Shown here: one piece after another, positions 1-11,100 of the stretch
Layout of the letters: each line of letters opens with the position of its first letter
Position numbering within the stretch: the first letter of the stretch is position 1
Source: Symsagittifera roscoffensis
Lineage: Eukaryota > Xenacoelomorpha > Acoela > Convolutidae
Assembly (NCBI RefSeq): GCF_963678635.1
Contig: NC_087070.1
Span: 23,361,419-23,425,418, forward strand
DNA length: 64,000 nt
Reading direction: 5' to 3'
Program-made: the position numbers and the translations under genes
Notes under the pieces: model-generated
Seen by the model: only the letters and a program-made list of their open reading frames with translations
The model's database searches: none
What the model was told of the DNA's origin: nothing

Positions 1-436
1 TGAATATGGGATAATTTTTACAGGCTACCTACAAAATGATACCGATATATACAACGAATAGACAATTATGGAAATGTTATATACAATTGCGGTTATGTAT
101 CATACAAACAAATTGAACAAACTAAACTAACTAGGTAACTAAGTAAAATATGTTAATTTAAGAACTAGTCTACAAATTCACTAAAACTAAGAAATTGTAA
201 ATAAAATCAAATTTGAAATGAAGTTAATAACCAATGGTAGAAATCAACGGTATCTCAAGTTCATAAAAATAAGAGAGTGTGTGAGTTATAGGAAGTGGCA
301 TTAAATGTATCATGGAAATTGTCGGCCTCTTTTCATACTTCCGTTTCTATGATCGACGATATATCGCTCCCCTCGTCATCTTGGTTGTCTAGTACGTCTT
401 CTACTAATAGAGATTATATGACTGCGATATTGGGGA
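1..436 (-). other. Non-coding 3' end of element R1 (possible LTR)
   Basis: AT-rich sequence downstream (on the minus strand) of the last recognisable tail frame. It could hold the 3' untranslated region and part of the 3' LTR. No second copy is present in the window to compare, and I see no gene here. Confidence 0.3.
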
Positions 437-1469
437 TTATTGAGGAAATGTCGTTTCAGCCACTAACGTTGGTTTGGGTAGTAAATCCTCTAGTGGTGTC
501 AAGTAGGCCGATGGGGATTCTAGTGAATATGAGGTCTGTTCTTTTCTAGTCGCCGAGAAGGTTATGAGCGGTTCCTCGTCCGAGTCCAGTATATCCGTGG
601 TTGCTGCTCCTGGTGCCATCTGCATGATGAACCGCCTCTCTCCTTAAAATTTGGGGGGCCCGGATTTCTTCTGGGGCGAGGCACGCTACACCTAGGGACT
701 TCTACTGATGGAACCTCTGTAGTTTTCTCCGGGGAGCTCTTGATTCTTATTGGTTTGTTGCTGGTGCCCGCGGTTGATGCATTGGAAGTAAGTGTTGGGG
801 TTTCATTTGCTATAAATCGTCCTGACTGATCTAAAGCACTATCACTACCAAAAGATTGAGAGTTAAGTACATTCTCCGAGTCGGTTCCCAAATAATCCTC
901 TAAAACATTATCCCAAGGGTCTAAGTCTAGAGAAGAGTTGATATCCGAGTAAGCGAAACGTGAACCTTTAACGCTTGGGGCTTTAGTTTTACTCCTTTTT
1001 GTGCCATTAGCTCTGGTTGGTAAGTATGTTGATGATGGGCCAGTTTCATTCGTGTCTCTTCTCCACGATGGCGAAATTCTTTTTCGTTTCCCTGCTAAAT
1101 CATAAATACTAACTATCGAATTCGGGATTGAACGAAATTTTCTAGGAGCCAATAGTTGAGTTTTCTTGAAAGCTAGGTCCAGTTTTTTAAGTACATGACC
1201 GTTATCAAGGGTTAATCAATGTGTAGTATCAGACAGCGTTTTCGGCCAAGGGGTATAAAATACGGTTCGCCTTCCCGTCTGTTAACCGTCTTCCTAAACC
1301 AAATAACTTCTCGACTGAAGGGATTGGATAGAGGTGCTCTTTGGAGATCTTGATCTGTTTCATCCGTCGGGTCGCTCTCGTATCCCCTCTTGTCTTGTAT
1401 TGTGTTTTCCAAGTAGCCGTCCTCGATGTTGTCAGTCGTTCTCCAGTCCTGTGCTCTATCTCTTGACAT
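437..1469 (-). pseudogene. Integrase C-terminal tail of R1, frameshifted
   Basis: Two or three successive frames (1469-1212, 1152-562, 625-437) encode a hydrophilic protein rich in Ser, Asp, Glu, Lys and Arg. The first carries a stretch ending in EPYFIPLGRKR, as expected for the small beta-barrel domain at the end of a Ty3/Gypsy integrase. The rest is low-complexity tail. Comparable tails follow integrase in the intron 2 and intron 3 elements. Frames are broken by indels. No function beyond being part of the polyprotein is claimed. Confidence 0.55.
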
Positions 1470-1486
1470 AGTTCACTTCCCTTTAT

Positions 1487-1939
1487 CTAAGTGTGCGAAA
1501 CCAGTGATTTCAAGAATGTATTAGGCGATCTATTAAAACGTTTAGAAAAAGATGAGCATCTAATGGATGATTGTTTCGTTGAACGAATATTCCAAATGAT
1601 TTTATCAAGTGCCGCGTTTAACGTTGGTTTAGGTTCGTTAAACGATATTGCCCCTAAGTTTTGCTTCAATTGAATAAATGAGGCGTTCTACGACTCCATT
1701 GGATGTAAGATCTCCGACTGTACATAAAATAAGGTTAATATTGTTCTTCTCACAGAAGTTTTAAAACCGTTCCAAATAAAGCATGACCCTTGGTCCGCTC
1801 TAATAGACTTCGGGCACCCATGTATATGACAGTAGTCCGACATAAAGGATAAAAACGAGGAAGCTTCGGCTGACGGAAATTCAGAGAAACGATCTATGCA
1901 TAACAAAAGATTTTTTGAATTACCCCATTTTTTTTCCAA
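1487..1939 (-). pseudogene. Integrase catalytic core of R1, frameshifted
   Basis: The frame at 1939-1688 reads a DDE integrase core: a LLCIDRFSEF segment, then IRADQGSCF with the second catalytic Asp. The Glu-containing motif (GVVERLIYS) follows in another frame just below 1715, so an indel separates the catalytic residues. The frame at 1669-1487 continues the core's C-terminal half. The first Asp lies in the preceding frame (LDLDF near 1960). The enzyme is inactive as it stands. Confidence 0.7.
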
Positions 1940-2403
1940 TGGACAGCAAAGTCCAGGTCTAATTCTTCGTTTGGTTCTGATAGGATCGGTACTTTCTCGG
2001 TATTGTTTGTCCCCAAAATAACTTTTAGGTTCCTACCCGCCTTTATACACTGATTGCAGTTTTTCCTGTGGCAGTAAATCTCTCTATACAAGTGTGGCCA
2101 CCATATGTTTTTCGCTAGAGATTTCATTCCAAACTGTCCTGGGTGTGTTTCGTGAAGTAATGACATGAATGGAGATCTTAGGGCTGCTGGCACTTTTAGT
2201 TTGTTGTCGTTAAACAGTAGTCCTTCCTTCACGTGGATGTCCCGTTGGAAGGTCTTCATGTAAGCTCCAAATCTATCCAGTGGTCTGCCCTCTTCCACCG
2301 CCTTCATCACGTCTTTGAGTATTTTTTCCTCGTCTGTTATTAATTTGATTAATTTGTTCGAGAAGTGTTCCGTAAAAACTAATGGGATGGCGGGTAATTT
2401 CAA
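1894..2403 (-). pseudogene. Integrase N-terminal zinc-binding region of R1
   Basis: A 169-residue open stretch with the H2C2 signature: the paired His in LLHETHPGQF and the Cys pair in CHRKNCNQC, with the typical IWWPHLYREI between them. This domain binds zinc and helps integrase bind its DNA ends. The upstream part, with VKEGLLFNDNKLKVP, matches the usual lead-in. It ends with ELDLDF, which carries the first catalytic Asp of the core. No intact polyprotein continues from either side. Confidence 0.75.
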
Positions 2404-2562
2404 TTCTCAAAGGAGTTTTTTGTGTATTTCCGACATAGTGTCGTTAGCAAACTTTAATGTAATTCCTTGAATATCTGCCCGAAGGGAAATTTTTGAAGTT
2501 TTTACTGACGAAAAGAATTCTGAAATTGTATATTTGTCTTCATGTTTTAGGAATGAGCCAAT

Positions 2563-3073
2563 TTATAAAAAAGAATGTGATAAAAAGAAGTAAAAAGATT
2601 TTTTTGAAAGAGGAAATTGATTGAAGTTAAATTTAGAAAGGTTTAATGGAATACAACCGCTTGTGCAAGACTCTGCGCGCGAAAGATTACAATAACAAGT
2701 TCGTTTTGCGTCCGTGACGTAATTAAGAACATTCGCGGAGAACGACTGTTGGATGTGTAATGCTAATTCTTTGTCTCCGCCCTTTGGATTTTTGTAATCC
2801 AAGTCAGTAACAGTATTTACATCCACTGGATTGTACAGTTCGTTCTTTTTACAATTCTTCTTTTTACAATCACTAATTATTGGTAAAGTTTTCTAAAGTC
2901 TTGTTCACCGTTGCCACCATCAATTCGTTATCATAATTTGATGCTGGGAAGGCTTTTCCTGATGGTAATCTTGGCAATAAATCTGTGAATCCCATTTCTA
3001 ACCCTGGGATCCTGGGATGTCTGATTTCAAAATTAAACGGTAAAAGTCGAAGTTGAATTTTTGTTGTCTCCAA
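2563..3073 (-). pseudogene. RNase H end and linker of R1 pol
   Basis: The frame at 3073-2873 gives the end of a Ty3/Gypsy RNase H region: FNFEIRHPRIPGLEM followed by DLLPRLPSG, where active elements have the ADxLSR motif. It corresponds to a HIPGKEMDIVDYLSRDP stretch in the intron 2 element at 20612-20530. The frame at 2826-2563 is a hydrophilic linker before integrase. The element breaks off just above 3073, since nothing of the upstream RNase H or reverse transcriptase can be read. Confidence 0.6.
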
Positions 3074-3080
3074 AATAGTT

Positions 3081-4390
3081 TTGAACCCCTTATTACCTAT
3101 AAGTAGGAGATTTGTAGAAATTGATTTCTATCTGTATTTACGGTATAGACACAAATTCAAAATGTTTCAGGCGAGTTTTTTGAGTTTTGGTGATCTTAGA
3201 ACTTTTTATCACAAAGTTGGGCTCTTTTCCACTCCCCCAACTATTGATTTCAATTTTCAAAACTTGCATTAAATTAGTCACAATGCAATGAAATTTGGCG
3301 TGGTGAACAAACTAACAATTGTGAAAGATTTTCCCACATACCTTAGATCGGAACATGACGCATTTAGCCTTATTATCATGTACAACAACTAGAAAAAGAG
3401 TTGAAAAGTTAAAATAGTTTTTCAAAACTGAAAATCAAATGTGGGGGAAAGTGAAAAAAAGCCGGACGGTCAACCCGGGCAAACAAGACTTCTCTTATCA
3501 GGGCAAAGCCCTGAATGTTTCGACTGCCTTTAATTGGTCTTGAATAGTTTTTGGTAGAAAAAAGATTTAGCAAAGCTATGATTTTTGGGCTGATTATATC
3601 AAAAATTAAGTGTTCAATTGAGTCCTTATGTAGTTAATAAAACCTGGGGCGGATCTAGGATTTTCTTGAGCTGCAGCGGCGGATTTTCAAAACATTTTCG
3701 AAAAGTTTGTCAAACAAAACTATAGCCTGAGCAATGTTTAAAGGATCTTGAAAGACAATTGTGATGGCACGTTGAATTTTAAGCTATAAACTGTGGATGT
3801 TATGATCAATTAAAAAAAGTTAAAATCTAACAACTTTCTGACTTATTAACCGAGATATCTCTTATCAAATTACGCTTTCAATTCGATCTTCTTGCGTTTT
3901 TTTTAGATTAGAGCAACGAAATTTTCTGAAATTACTAGTCAACAAAAAATAACGAACTGCCATAAACTTCGGCACTTAAAAGCAGAATTCAATGTCATAA
4001 AATACACAAAAGGTGAAAAAATTATTGTATCAATTTTAAATCAGCGCCTGAAAAAGGTGTGACCTTTGTTTCGTTCAGCCTATCAGCCAGCTTGACTTTT
4101 TTCACACTCTGTTCTTTGTTCACCAGGAAATTCAAAAGTCATAGCCTTGGTTTTGCTCGCCAATAAATCTAGCGAGAACAGCTGCTTTTGTATTGTAAAA
4201 GGAGAAAGATTTTTGGCTGGAAAATTGGAATTCTTGTGTTGTTTGCCAGGATAATTGTTAATCAAAAGTACATCTCTTTTTTTCTGCAGAAATAAACGAT
4301 GATCAAAACTGTAGTAGAGACGATTTCGATTATATGGGGAGCCACTTCAGTTCACCTTAGCAAAAATGAATGGAGCAATTTTGTTTGCAG
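3081..4390 (+). other. Non-coding stretch before the first visible channel exon
   Basis: AT-rich sequence with no convincing reading frame. It probably belongs to an intron of the DEG/ENaC gene, because the exon at 4391 starts inside a codon after TTTGTTTGCAG and lacks the first transmembrane helix. I looked for a helix-encoding exon here and did not find one. Confidence 0.4.
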
Positions 4391-5148
4391 GTGTCAAAAT
4401 GCTTGTTAGATTCTTCAGCGACTACACTGCACGTAGAATGGGGTTCCGGATAACCTACAAATCAGCTCCACCGCCGACCGCAGCAAGGGTCAAGAGGGAG
4501 GCGGAAGAAGCTGTTATTAAGATCAACAGACGTGGTCTAGATATGAACATGGCGCCCGCGTACACTCGGAATAGAAGGGATATTCAATCGATGCTGAGGG
4601 TTCGAAGGTCAGAATCCGGAAGTAGTTCCGACTCTTCGTCGTCATATTCAGGATCCTCTGGACCCTCATCATCTTCCAATTATTACGGCAGCGATGGTGG
4701 CCTGACTTATAATTCGAACTTCTGGTCCAATTACTATTCGTGGTACAATAATTTCGACCCCTACTCGGCCTTTGACGAAAACATGGCTGAATACGACTGG
4801 CGCCAAGCGTATGACGACTCGACGGCCCTCGACTATTCAGATCTCAGACCATTTGCCCGTTTTCCTCTTGAGGAACTGAATTATTTTGGAACCCAGGCCA
4901 ATGATTTCATTGCCCAGTGTACTTACGATGGTCGCAACTGTGATCCTAGCCAGTTTAAACAGTACCCAAACCCAAAGTTTGGAAACTGTTTCATTTTTAA
5001 TTCGATTTATGATACGAACATGCAGAATGGAATCTACTCCGAAGTGAGAAATACTTCCAAGACTGGCAAAGAAAACGGACTGAAACTGACTTTGTTTCTG
5101 GACAAGGAAGAATACATCGGCGTGTTGAGCCAGAGTTCTGCTGCCCAG
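4391..5148 (+). CDS. DEG/ENaC channel, exon encoding the start of the extracellular domain
   Basis: The acceptor TTTGTTTGCAG ends at 4390; the donor is CCCAG|GTGATA at 5148/5149. The exon holds two leftover bases and 252 codons and ends in phase 0. The first residues (MLVRFFSDYTARRMGF) resemble the segment after the first membrane helix. A long Ser/Gly/Tyr-rich insertion follows (about residues 75-150 of the exon). Then comes the conserved FIAQCTYDGRNC and FGNCFIFN region of the family, and a beta-strand ending DKEEYIGVLSQSSAAQ. An ATG at 4366 is in frame, but it falls before the acceptor, so I do not take it as the gene start. Confidence 0.8.
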
Positions 5149-8100
5149 GTGATAAAACATCTTTTTAAATGTCAAGATAGTCCGTGATGTATTGTAACAA
5201 ATAACCTTCTCTCAACTGCTTTATTGCTTCGACAATGCTTAAATAAGTATGAAAGAACGAGTGGTTTTCCAATTGTTAGTTTGTGTATTCAATGTTTCAA
5301 TTTTTAAAAGCCTTTGTAGTAGTTAGAACATAGTTGAAAGATGCCCGAGGGCGGCTCTTTTGCCGGAGGCCATCTTCAACTATGTTTTAACTGTTGAAGA
5401 GTATGTTTTTGCTCTTTCTGTTTGTTTTGGAGGACAGAGACGAATATTTTGTAAAATTGAGAGTACAGTTTTGGGGGTTATTAATCACAACTGGTACTCG
5501 TACTCAGAATCCATGTTTTCTTCTATTCACTCTTTTTCAATTGTTATAACCGGGCTTCTTTTAAAAAAAGAGCCCGGAAAGTTGTGAAAGAGCCCGCAAA
5601 AGTGCGCGAAACTATGCAAATGATTTATTTTTTCATTCATGCGTTCTAATTTTTCCTTTTTCATTCATGCCTTGTCGTGAAAGAACATGTGTGAAAGAGC
5701 AATTACATACTCTTCAATTTGTTCGCGCTCTTTTTTTTGACTTCTTTATGCTATGACTACATAAGTTTTGGTGAAACAGACACTCGGTCCACAATTTCAA
5801 AATTCAGACAATTCAGAAAACATTGATAGAAAAAAATCTGTTATAGTTTAATTCGGAGAAATATCTACTTTTCTGTGATGCATTTCAGTTTGTCCCACAT
5901 CCACTGAGGGATGGTCAGGAGGTCGAATCCCAAAGAGTTTAAAAAATTTCCGCCCAGCGACCTCTCCTGAATCCTCCTTTGCGCTGAGGTGACCAAGTTA
6001 ATAATCCTCCAAAGCCGTTTAGTAGGTAACTAGGGTAATAACTTGATTCTGAGTTCGAATTTTCAGGCAATCTGTAGATTTATCTCGGGGAGTCGTCTCA
6101 TGTAAGCACGTTGTCACTCTTTTTAACGGCCGCAGAGTATCTATCCTTTATACCGTTTAATAGCGGGGGACAATAAGAAACGATATTATCGACAATCCCA
6201 AAAGGGTTATGTGGTGGTCAGACTAAATCGGCCAATCAAAGGATTACGCAACTTCCCCCTTGGCTTATGCTCTTTTCAGTTCTCCTCATGTGCTTCTTAC
6301 TAGATCAGCAAATCGTGGGCACAATTAGAAAATTGTCAATTGCAAAGGAAATAAAAGCATTTTACAATTCCCTTAAGGCGCTAACTACTATTTAACAACT
6401 TCTATGACAAAGCCCGTATTTGGTTCCGTTCAATTGATTCGTTATCTCTATCGTCAATCGCTTGACTCGATTCAAAACTCGCCAACTCCATTAGCAAAAA
6501 TTGCTCAGACAACTAATTCAACCCCGTACTAAACTCGGGTTTCGACGCATTTCGCTCACACAACTAATTCTACCCGGTACTAAACATGGGTTCCAGCGCT
6601 ACTCGCTCACTGAAATATTTCAACCCGGCACTTAACTCGTGTTCAAAACAACTAGAATTTTCTATAACAAATATGAGACACAACTAACCTTGCTTCAAGC
6701 AATAGCGTCCCCCACAAGACCAACTATTCTTCTCGGCTTGCTCAATCGTTCTCATTTAGTCCAAAAATTAACTATTTGGCTTACTCAAGAATTGTTCTGA
6801 CGTTAAGAGGCTCTCCGGTACCTTCCAATTCCTTATCTTAGTTCCATCCAGATCCCATTAATACTTCACAAGTTATCTCAGTTCTAAAGTCCATCATCAC
6901 TGCTACGGGGGTCTGGGTTTCCAATCTTAAGCTTCCCTCAACTAGATCTACAACATATTAACGTTTGAGCCGATACCGCCGCTAGTTTCCATGTTCTGAT
7001 AGGTCCTTTCACTTTTTCGGGACCGTTATCACTTGCACCCCACAGGTCTGGGGGTCCTGTTTTCCTATACCCGGATCAAATAATCTGTAATACCGCTCCT
7101 CTGAGCTTCATAACACTAGCTTTTTTTATTCCGATTTGGGGTTGAGGGGTTCGGCGTTTTTGTCAAAAATTTTTCTCTGGCATAGAAGGGACGATATCTT
7201 CGAAGAATGGGCTATTTTGAACTCGAGCATTTTTTTTGCTACACTGCTTAACTTAATGACTAATCAACCTAACGCTCAGGTTACTATAGCATGTAAAAAA
7301 GTAGAATCACCAATTCTACACTCTTCCCTCCTAGTCCATCATTCTCCTGAATAATGCAAAAGGCAAAGTTTGTTACCGTTTTTTAACTGAGATAAATAAC
7401 CAATCTAACACCTCAACCTCGACTCGTTTTTCAATATCTATCGACTCTTTTAAGACTTATTTTTTTCCGGTTCACTTTCACCTTCCCGTTCTTTGCTATA
7501 CTATACCGCCTTGTACTACTCTCTAGGTATTGTTCTTAAAAAAACTCAGCTTACCTACACAATGTTATGTGTGTTGTGACGCAGTGACCTGCGGGCTTCA
7601 GTTTTCGAAGACTCTAACAAAATCAGTTCACCTATGTTAGCACCAAGGGTTTCTTCAAGGAGTGAAGCAACTAGGAGTCTAAGAAAGATTTTTTAAGGCG
7701 TTGTGAAATGCCTCCAACATTCTATTAAAACAGTCAATTATACTACCATGAATTTTACTCAATTTCTATCCGTCCAATTGGTGGAGATATCCGTCCAACT
7801 GGTGGAGGCGTTGTGAAATACTTCCAACATCCTATTAAAACAGTCAATTAGACTACCATGAGTTTCACTCAATTTCTATCCGTCCAACTGGTAGAGAAAT
7901 TTTTAAAGCAACTATGAAAACCTCAGATGAGATTAGAAAGACGGAGGGGGACAATTAGTTTTAATTTTTACTCACTGCAATCCGGCAAAATCACCATTCC
8001 GACCTCTGACCTCAATTCCCCGACTCTTCTTCTTCCGGCATTTCCATCTGTCCACGAGGTGCTGTCTTCATCCGTCACTTGATCGTCGGGTGGATGCCAA

Positions 8101-11100
8101 CACTGCTTGGGGACCTCGCATTCAGATTTAACCCAGCCCCGGTCAACCTCTGCTTCTCCGATTGACTCCACACTTTTCCATCGATCAAATAATTTGTAGA
8201 AGTATGCAGCCTTCTTTTCTCTAGACCCCTTTGCCTTCTGTCGTCGAATCTACCTCGTTCCTTGTCTCTTCGAAACCGTTCGACTAGCTCGGAAGAGCCT
8301 TTCAATATTCCTCTCACTGGCAATTTTCCGTGCCCGTCCCATACCTTCATAGCCATTCTATGATCCCACCTAATTTCCCTTGACTCCATCCCAGCTGTTG
8401 CTGCTCCCCCAGCCTCTCGTCATCTGAGCTTTGACCAATTTCACACGTTACTTGCTCTCCAGCCGAGGCATTGTCCACTCTACTCGGAGAACTAGCTGCC
8501 GCCTAGTCCTCTCCACCACTCGACTCCTCATCTTCAGTCCGCCCCAATAATCTCTCTCGTCGTTCTCCTTTTCGCTTGGAGCAATCCTTACGTCTCTTCT
8601 CTGCCGTCCACACCTCTTGAACATGCTCCATGCGTCGTATCTGTGTGATGATATAAATGCAATTTGGCGACTCAAAACTGGAGGAAAACGCGATGTCGTT
8701 CCGCTTCCGCGCATTGACATAATAACTTGTGTTATCTCCCCAACTGGAATACCGCCTATTGCATCAGCATTCTCCTCACTATGCTAATTGACTGATTTCT
8801 CATTGTGCATCATCTCTGCTGAGTAAATACGCTCATTTGAATATTTGTTGGGTTCACACACAATTACCAACATTGATTTCTCTCAATTTTCCTTGATTCC
8901 TTTCTTTACACTCAGATTTCTGTCGGTTGACTTCAAAACATTGGACATCGATTTGTTCCGCTGCGTCGAAATTTATCCCATCATTACCACCTTGCTTTTC
9001 TCCTCGCTCTCCCGCATTGGACTTACATCTTTACGAGCCAGAACTCGCACCCTCTTAGTAAACCATATACCACATAGATCGCTCTGCATTCCGGTCCGAT
9101 GAAAGCCTGGATCTGCGTCGACATTTTCCCACTGTTCTCCATCCCATTTCGGACTCGAAGCATCGGTATTCCACGACAACTAAACCTAACCACAATTGAA
9201 TGTTGCACTCCGAACCAGGTTTGAACATCTCAGTCTTCTTGGCAAAAACGAAACCTACATTCCGCTCTTATCAAACGAGTCCAATTGTTAGATCTACAAC
9301 TATTCAATCGACAACCAAGACGTTTGTCCATCTCTGAAATTGTCCCAGCTGAAAGAGCGATTGACGCTTTGCCCGCTACAAACAAACGGACTCCTGTTTT
9401 CGTCTCAGGGATTTCCTCGGCCTGCCTCAAGGGACATTCCGATTCAATTGACCGGTAGGCTTTGCAGCTCAACAGAGTCCATTCGATGTCCTGACCCAAT
9501 TTAACTTTGGCCGCCCTGCCGTTGAGATAACCATTCGTGAATGCGCGAAATGGCGACCAGTATTGGTCGTCCTGATCCACAGAAGACGATGCAACCATCC
9601 TTCTATCCGTGTCTGTTATTGCCATACATAAAAGTTCTTCTCCTTTGTAAGCGTTCATCTCCCTCTTCCTCCTCTTTCTCGGCTAGCTACAGATTGGATT
9701 GTCGATACTCCAACAAATTAAATTTTCTGGGGTCGCGAACCTGATTCCCATTTGAAGGGCACTGCAGAGTTCGGATCGGAATTCCCGAAAAGTTTCTGTA
9801 CTTCATCATCTTGAAAGCTTCCCAGATCCTCGTTCATCCAACTCGTACTCAGGACCATATCCGCATCTGTGTCATAGCTCTGCACCACAAAGACTGGAAT
9901 CGCTCTTCGCAAGGTACCCAACTTAAGCAGGATTGTAGTGCAGCCCAAAACATCGACGTCTCTGACATTTTCATCTGTTGTCCCAAGTAGCGTTCCACTA
10001 AAAAGGAGAATCGGTGGTCCCGGGTGCAGCGTCTCGAAGGCATCTAGTCGCAGATGGTTGCAGACCAGTTCGTCATCTAAATCTGTATCTATGGAAACCC
10101 CGTTTGCGAAACTATTCACAAACTTTCTACGATGTTTGTCCGAGCCTGTATTTCCATGTGCACTTTCCACATTCTCTTCTAAGGCTTTTACTTTACCCTT
10201 GCTGGGCGTGGAATTCGAAGACTCGGGTATTTCTTTCGTGGATGGTATTCCTTCTTTCGCTGTCTGTTAATCCCTAATCCGAAAATTCACTCTCAACAGC
10301 ATCCCTAATAGTGCCGACCACTCTGTCCGCTGAGTCGTCCGTCAGATGCTGCTCTCCGCCTTCATGCCTGGATTATTTGTGGTAGCTGACTTCGCGTGGA
10401 AAACAAAATTTGAAAAAACTAAAACACACCCGAATACAAAGTTCCTCCCAATTTTCTTCCTCCCCAGTAGTTCCTCCCCAGTTTTGTCGGATCATTCTGC
10501 GCTACTTGCACAGTCACAGACAATTCTTGTTGTGTGATGGGAAAGCTCGAAGAATCGGGCAAACCAATACCAACTGCACATCAAAATTCTTTGTCATACT
10601 TTTATTTGCGTAATCGAAGGAACATAAAATTTGTTTTGTGCATGCGGAACAGAAAGATCGTTGAGTTAAAGTTATCTTTGCAATGAATTTAACATAAGAT
10701 TAGAAAAATACAATGTACAACAATAAACGAAACAAAGTTTGATATTTTAGTTTTGCGCCTTTTGTTCGCTGCTCTCGCCCAGCAAAACTTCAAAACTTGT
10801 GTTGCATTGGTTCTTGACTGGCTTCTGTGATCACAACAACTGTCCTCAATACTCCTCTTGGACGTTCGAGGAGCCTTCCTTTCGTTTTTTTTTCTAGTTG
10901 TTCGAGGCTCAAGACCACGTCGGCTTCTATTTTTGTGGCTGCCACCACCACAACATCCAATCACTCCGTGAATGTCCCGATCAGCACATCCACTTCTGAC
11001 TATCCCAAAATAACTACATCACTAACCTGGTCGTCCCACCACTCCTTGAGTTTGTAGTTGAACACTCCAAGTGGAGGAGAAGTTTCCAGAATCATGAAAG

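Larger units (their letters stand above)
1..3080 (-). mobile_element. Truncated Ty3/Gypsy LTR retrotransposon, pol 3' half (element R1)
   Basis: Minus-strand frames, read from 3073 down to about 437, give in order the end of RNase H, a linker, the integrase zinc-binding region, the integrase core and a charged integrase tail. The order and motifs fit a Ty3/Gypsy pol. The same style of RNase H end and Ser/Asp/Lys-rich tail occurs in the intron 2 and intron 3 elements, so I place all three in one family. Reverse transcriptase, protease and gag are absent: similarity stops abruptly near 3080. Frameshifts and stops separate the pieces. The left end lies at the window edge, so the 3' LTR cannot be delimited. 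Confidence 0.8.
5149..6067. other. Start of intron 1, with foldbacks and a SINE-like piece
   Basis: No coding frame. Contains a stem-loop (5321-5392), a 324-bp foldback repeat (5394-5717), an inner palindrome around 5550-5577 (CGGGCT..AGCCCG) and a tRNA-like segment (5892-5994), each listed separately. Confidence 0.6.

Noticed and set aside
4366..4390. ATG at 4366 as the start of the channel protein
   Set aside because: It lies just before a good 3' splice site (TTTGTTTGCAG), and a protein starting there would lack the first membrane helix that all DEG/ENaC channels need.
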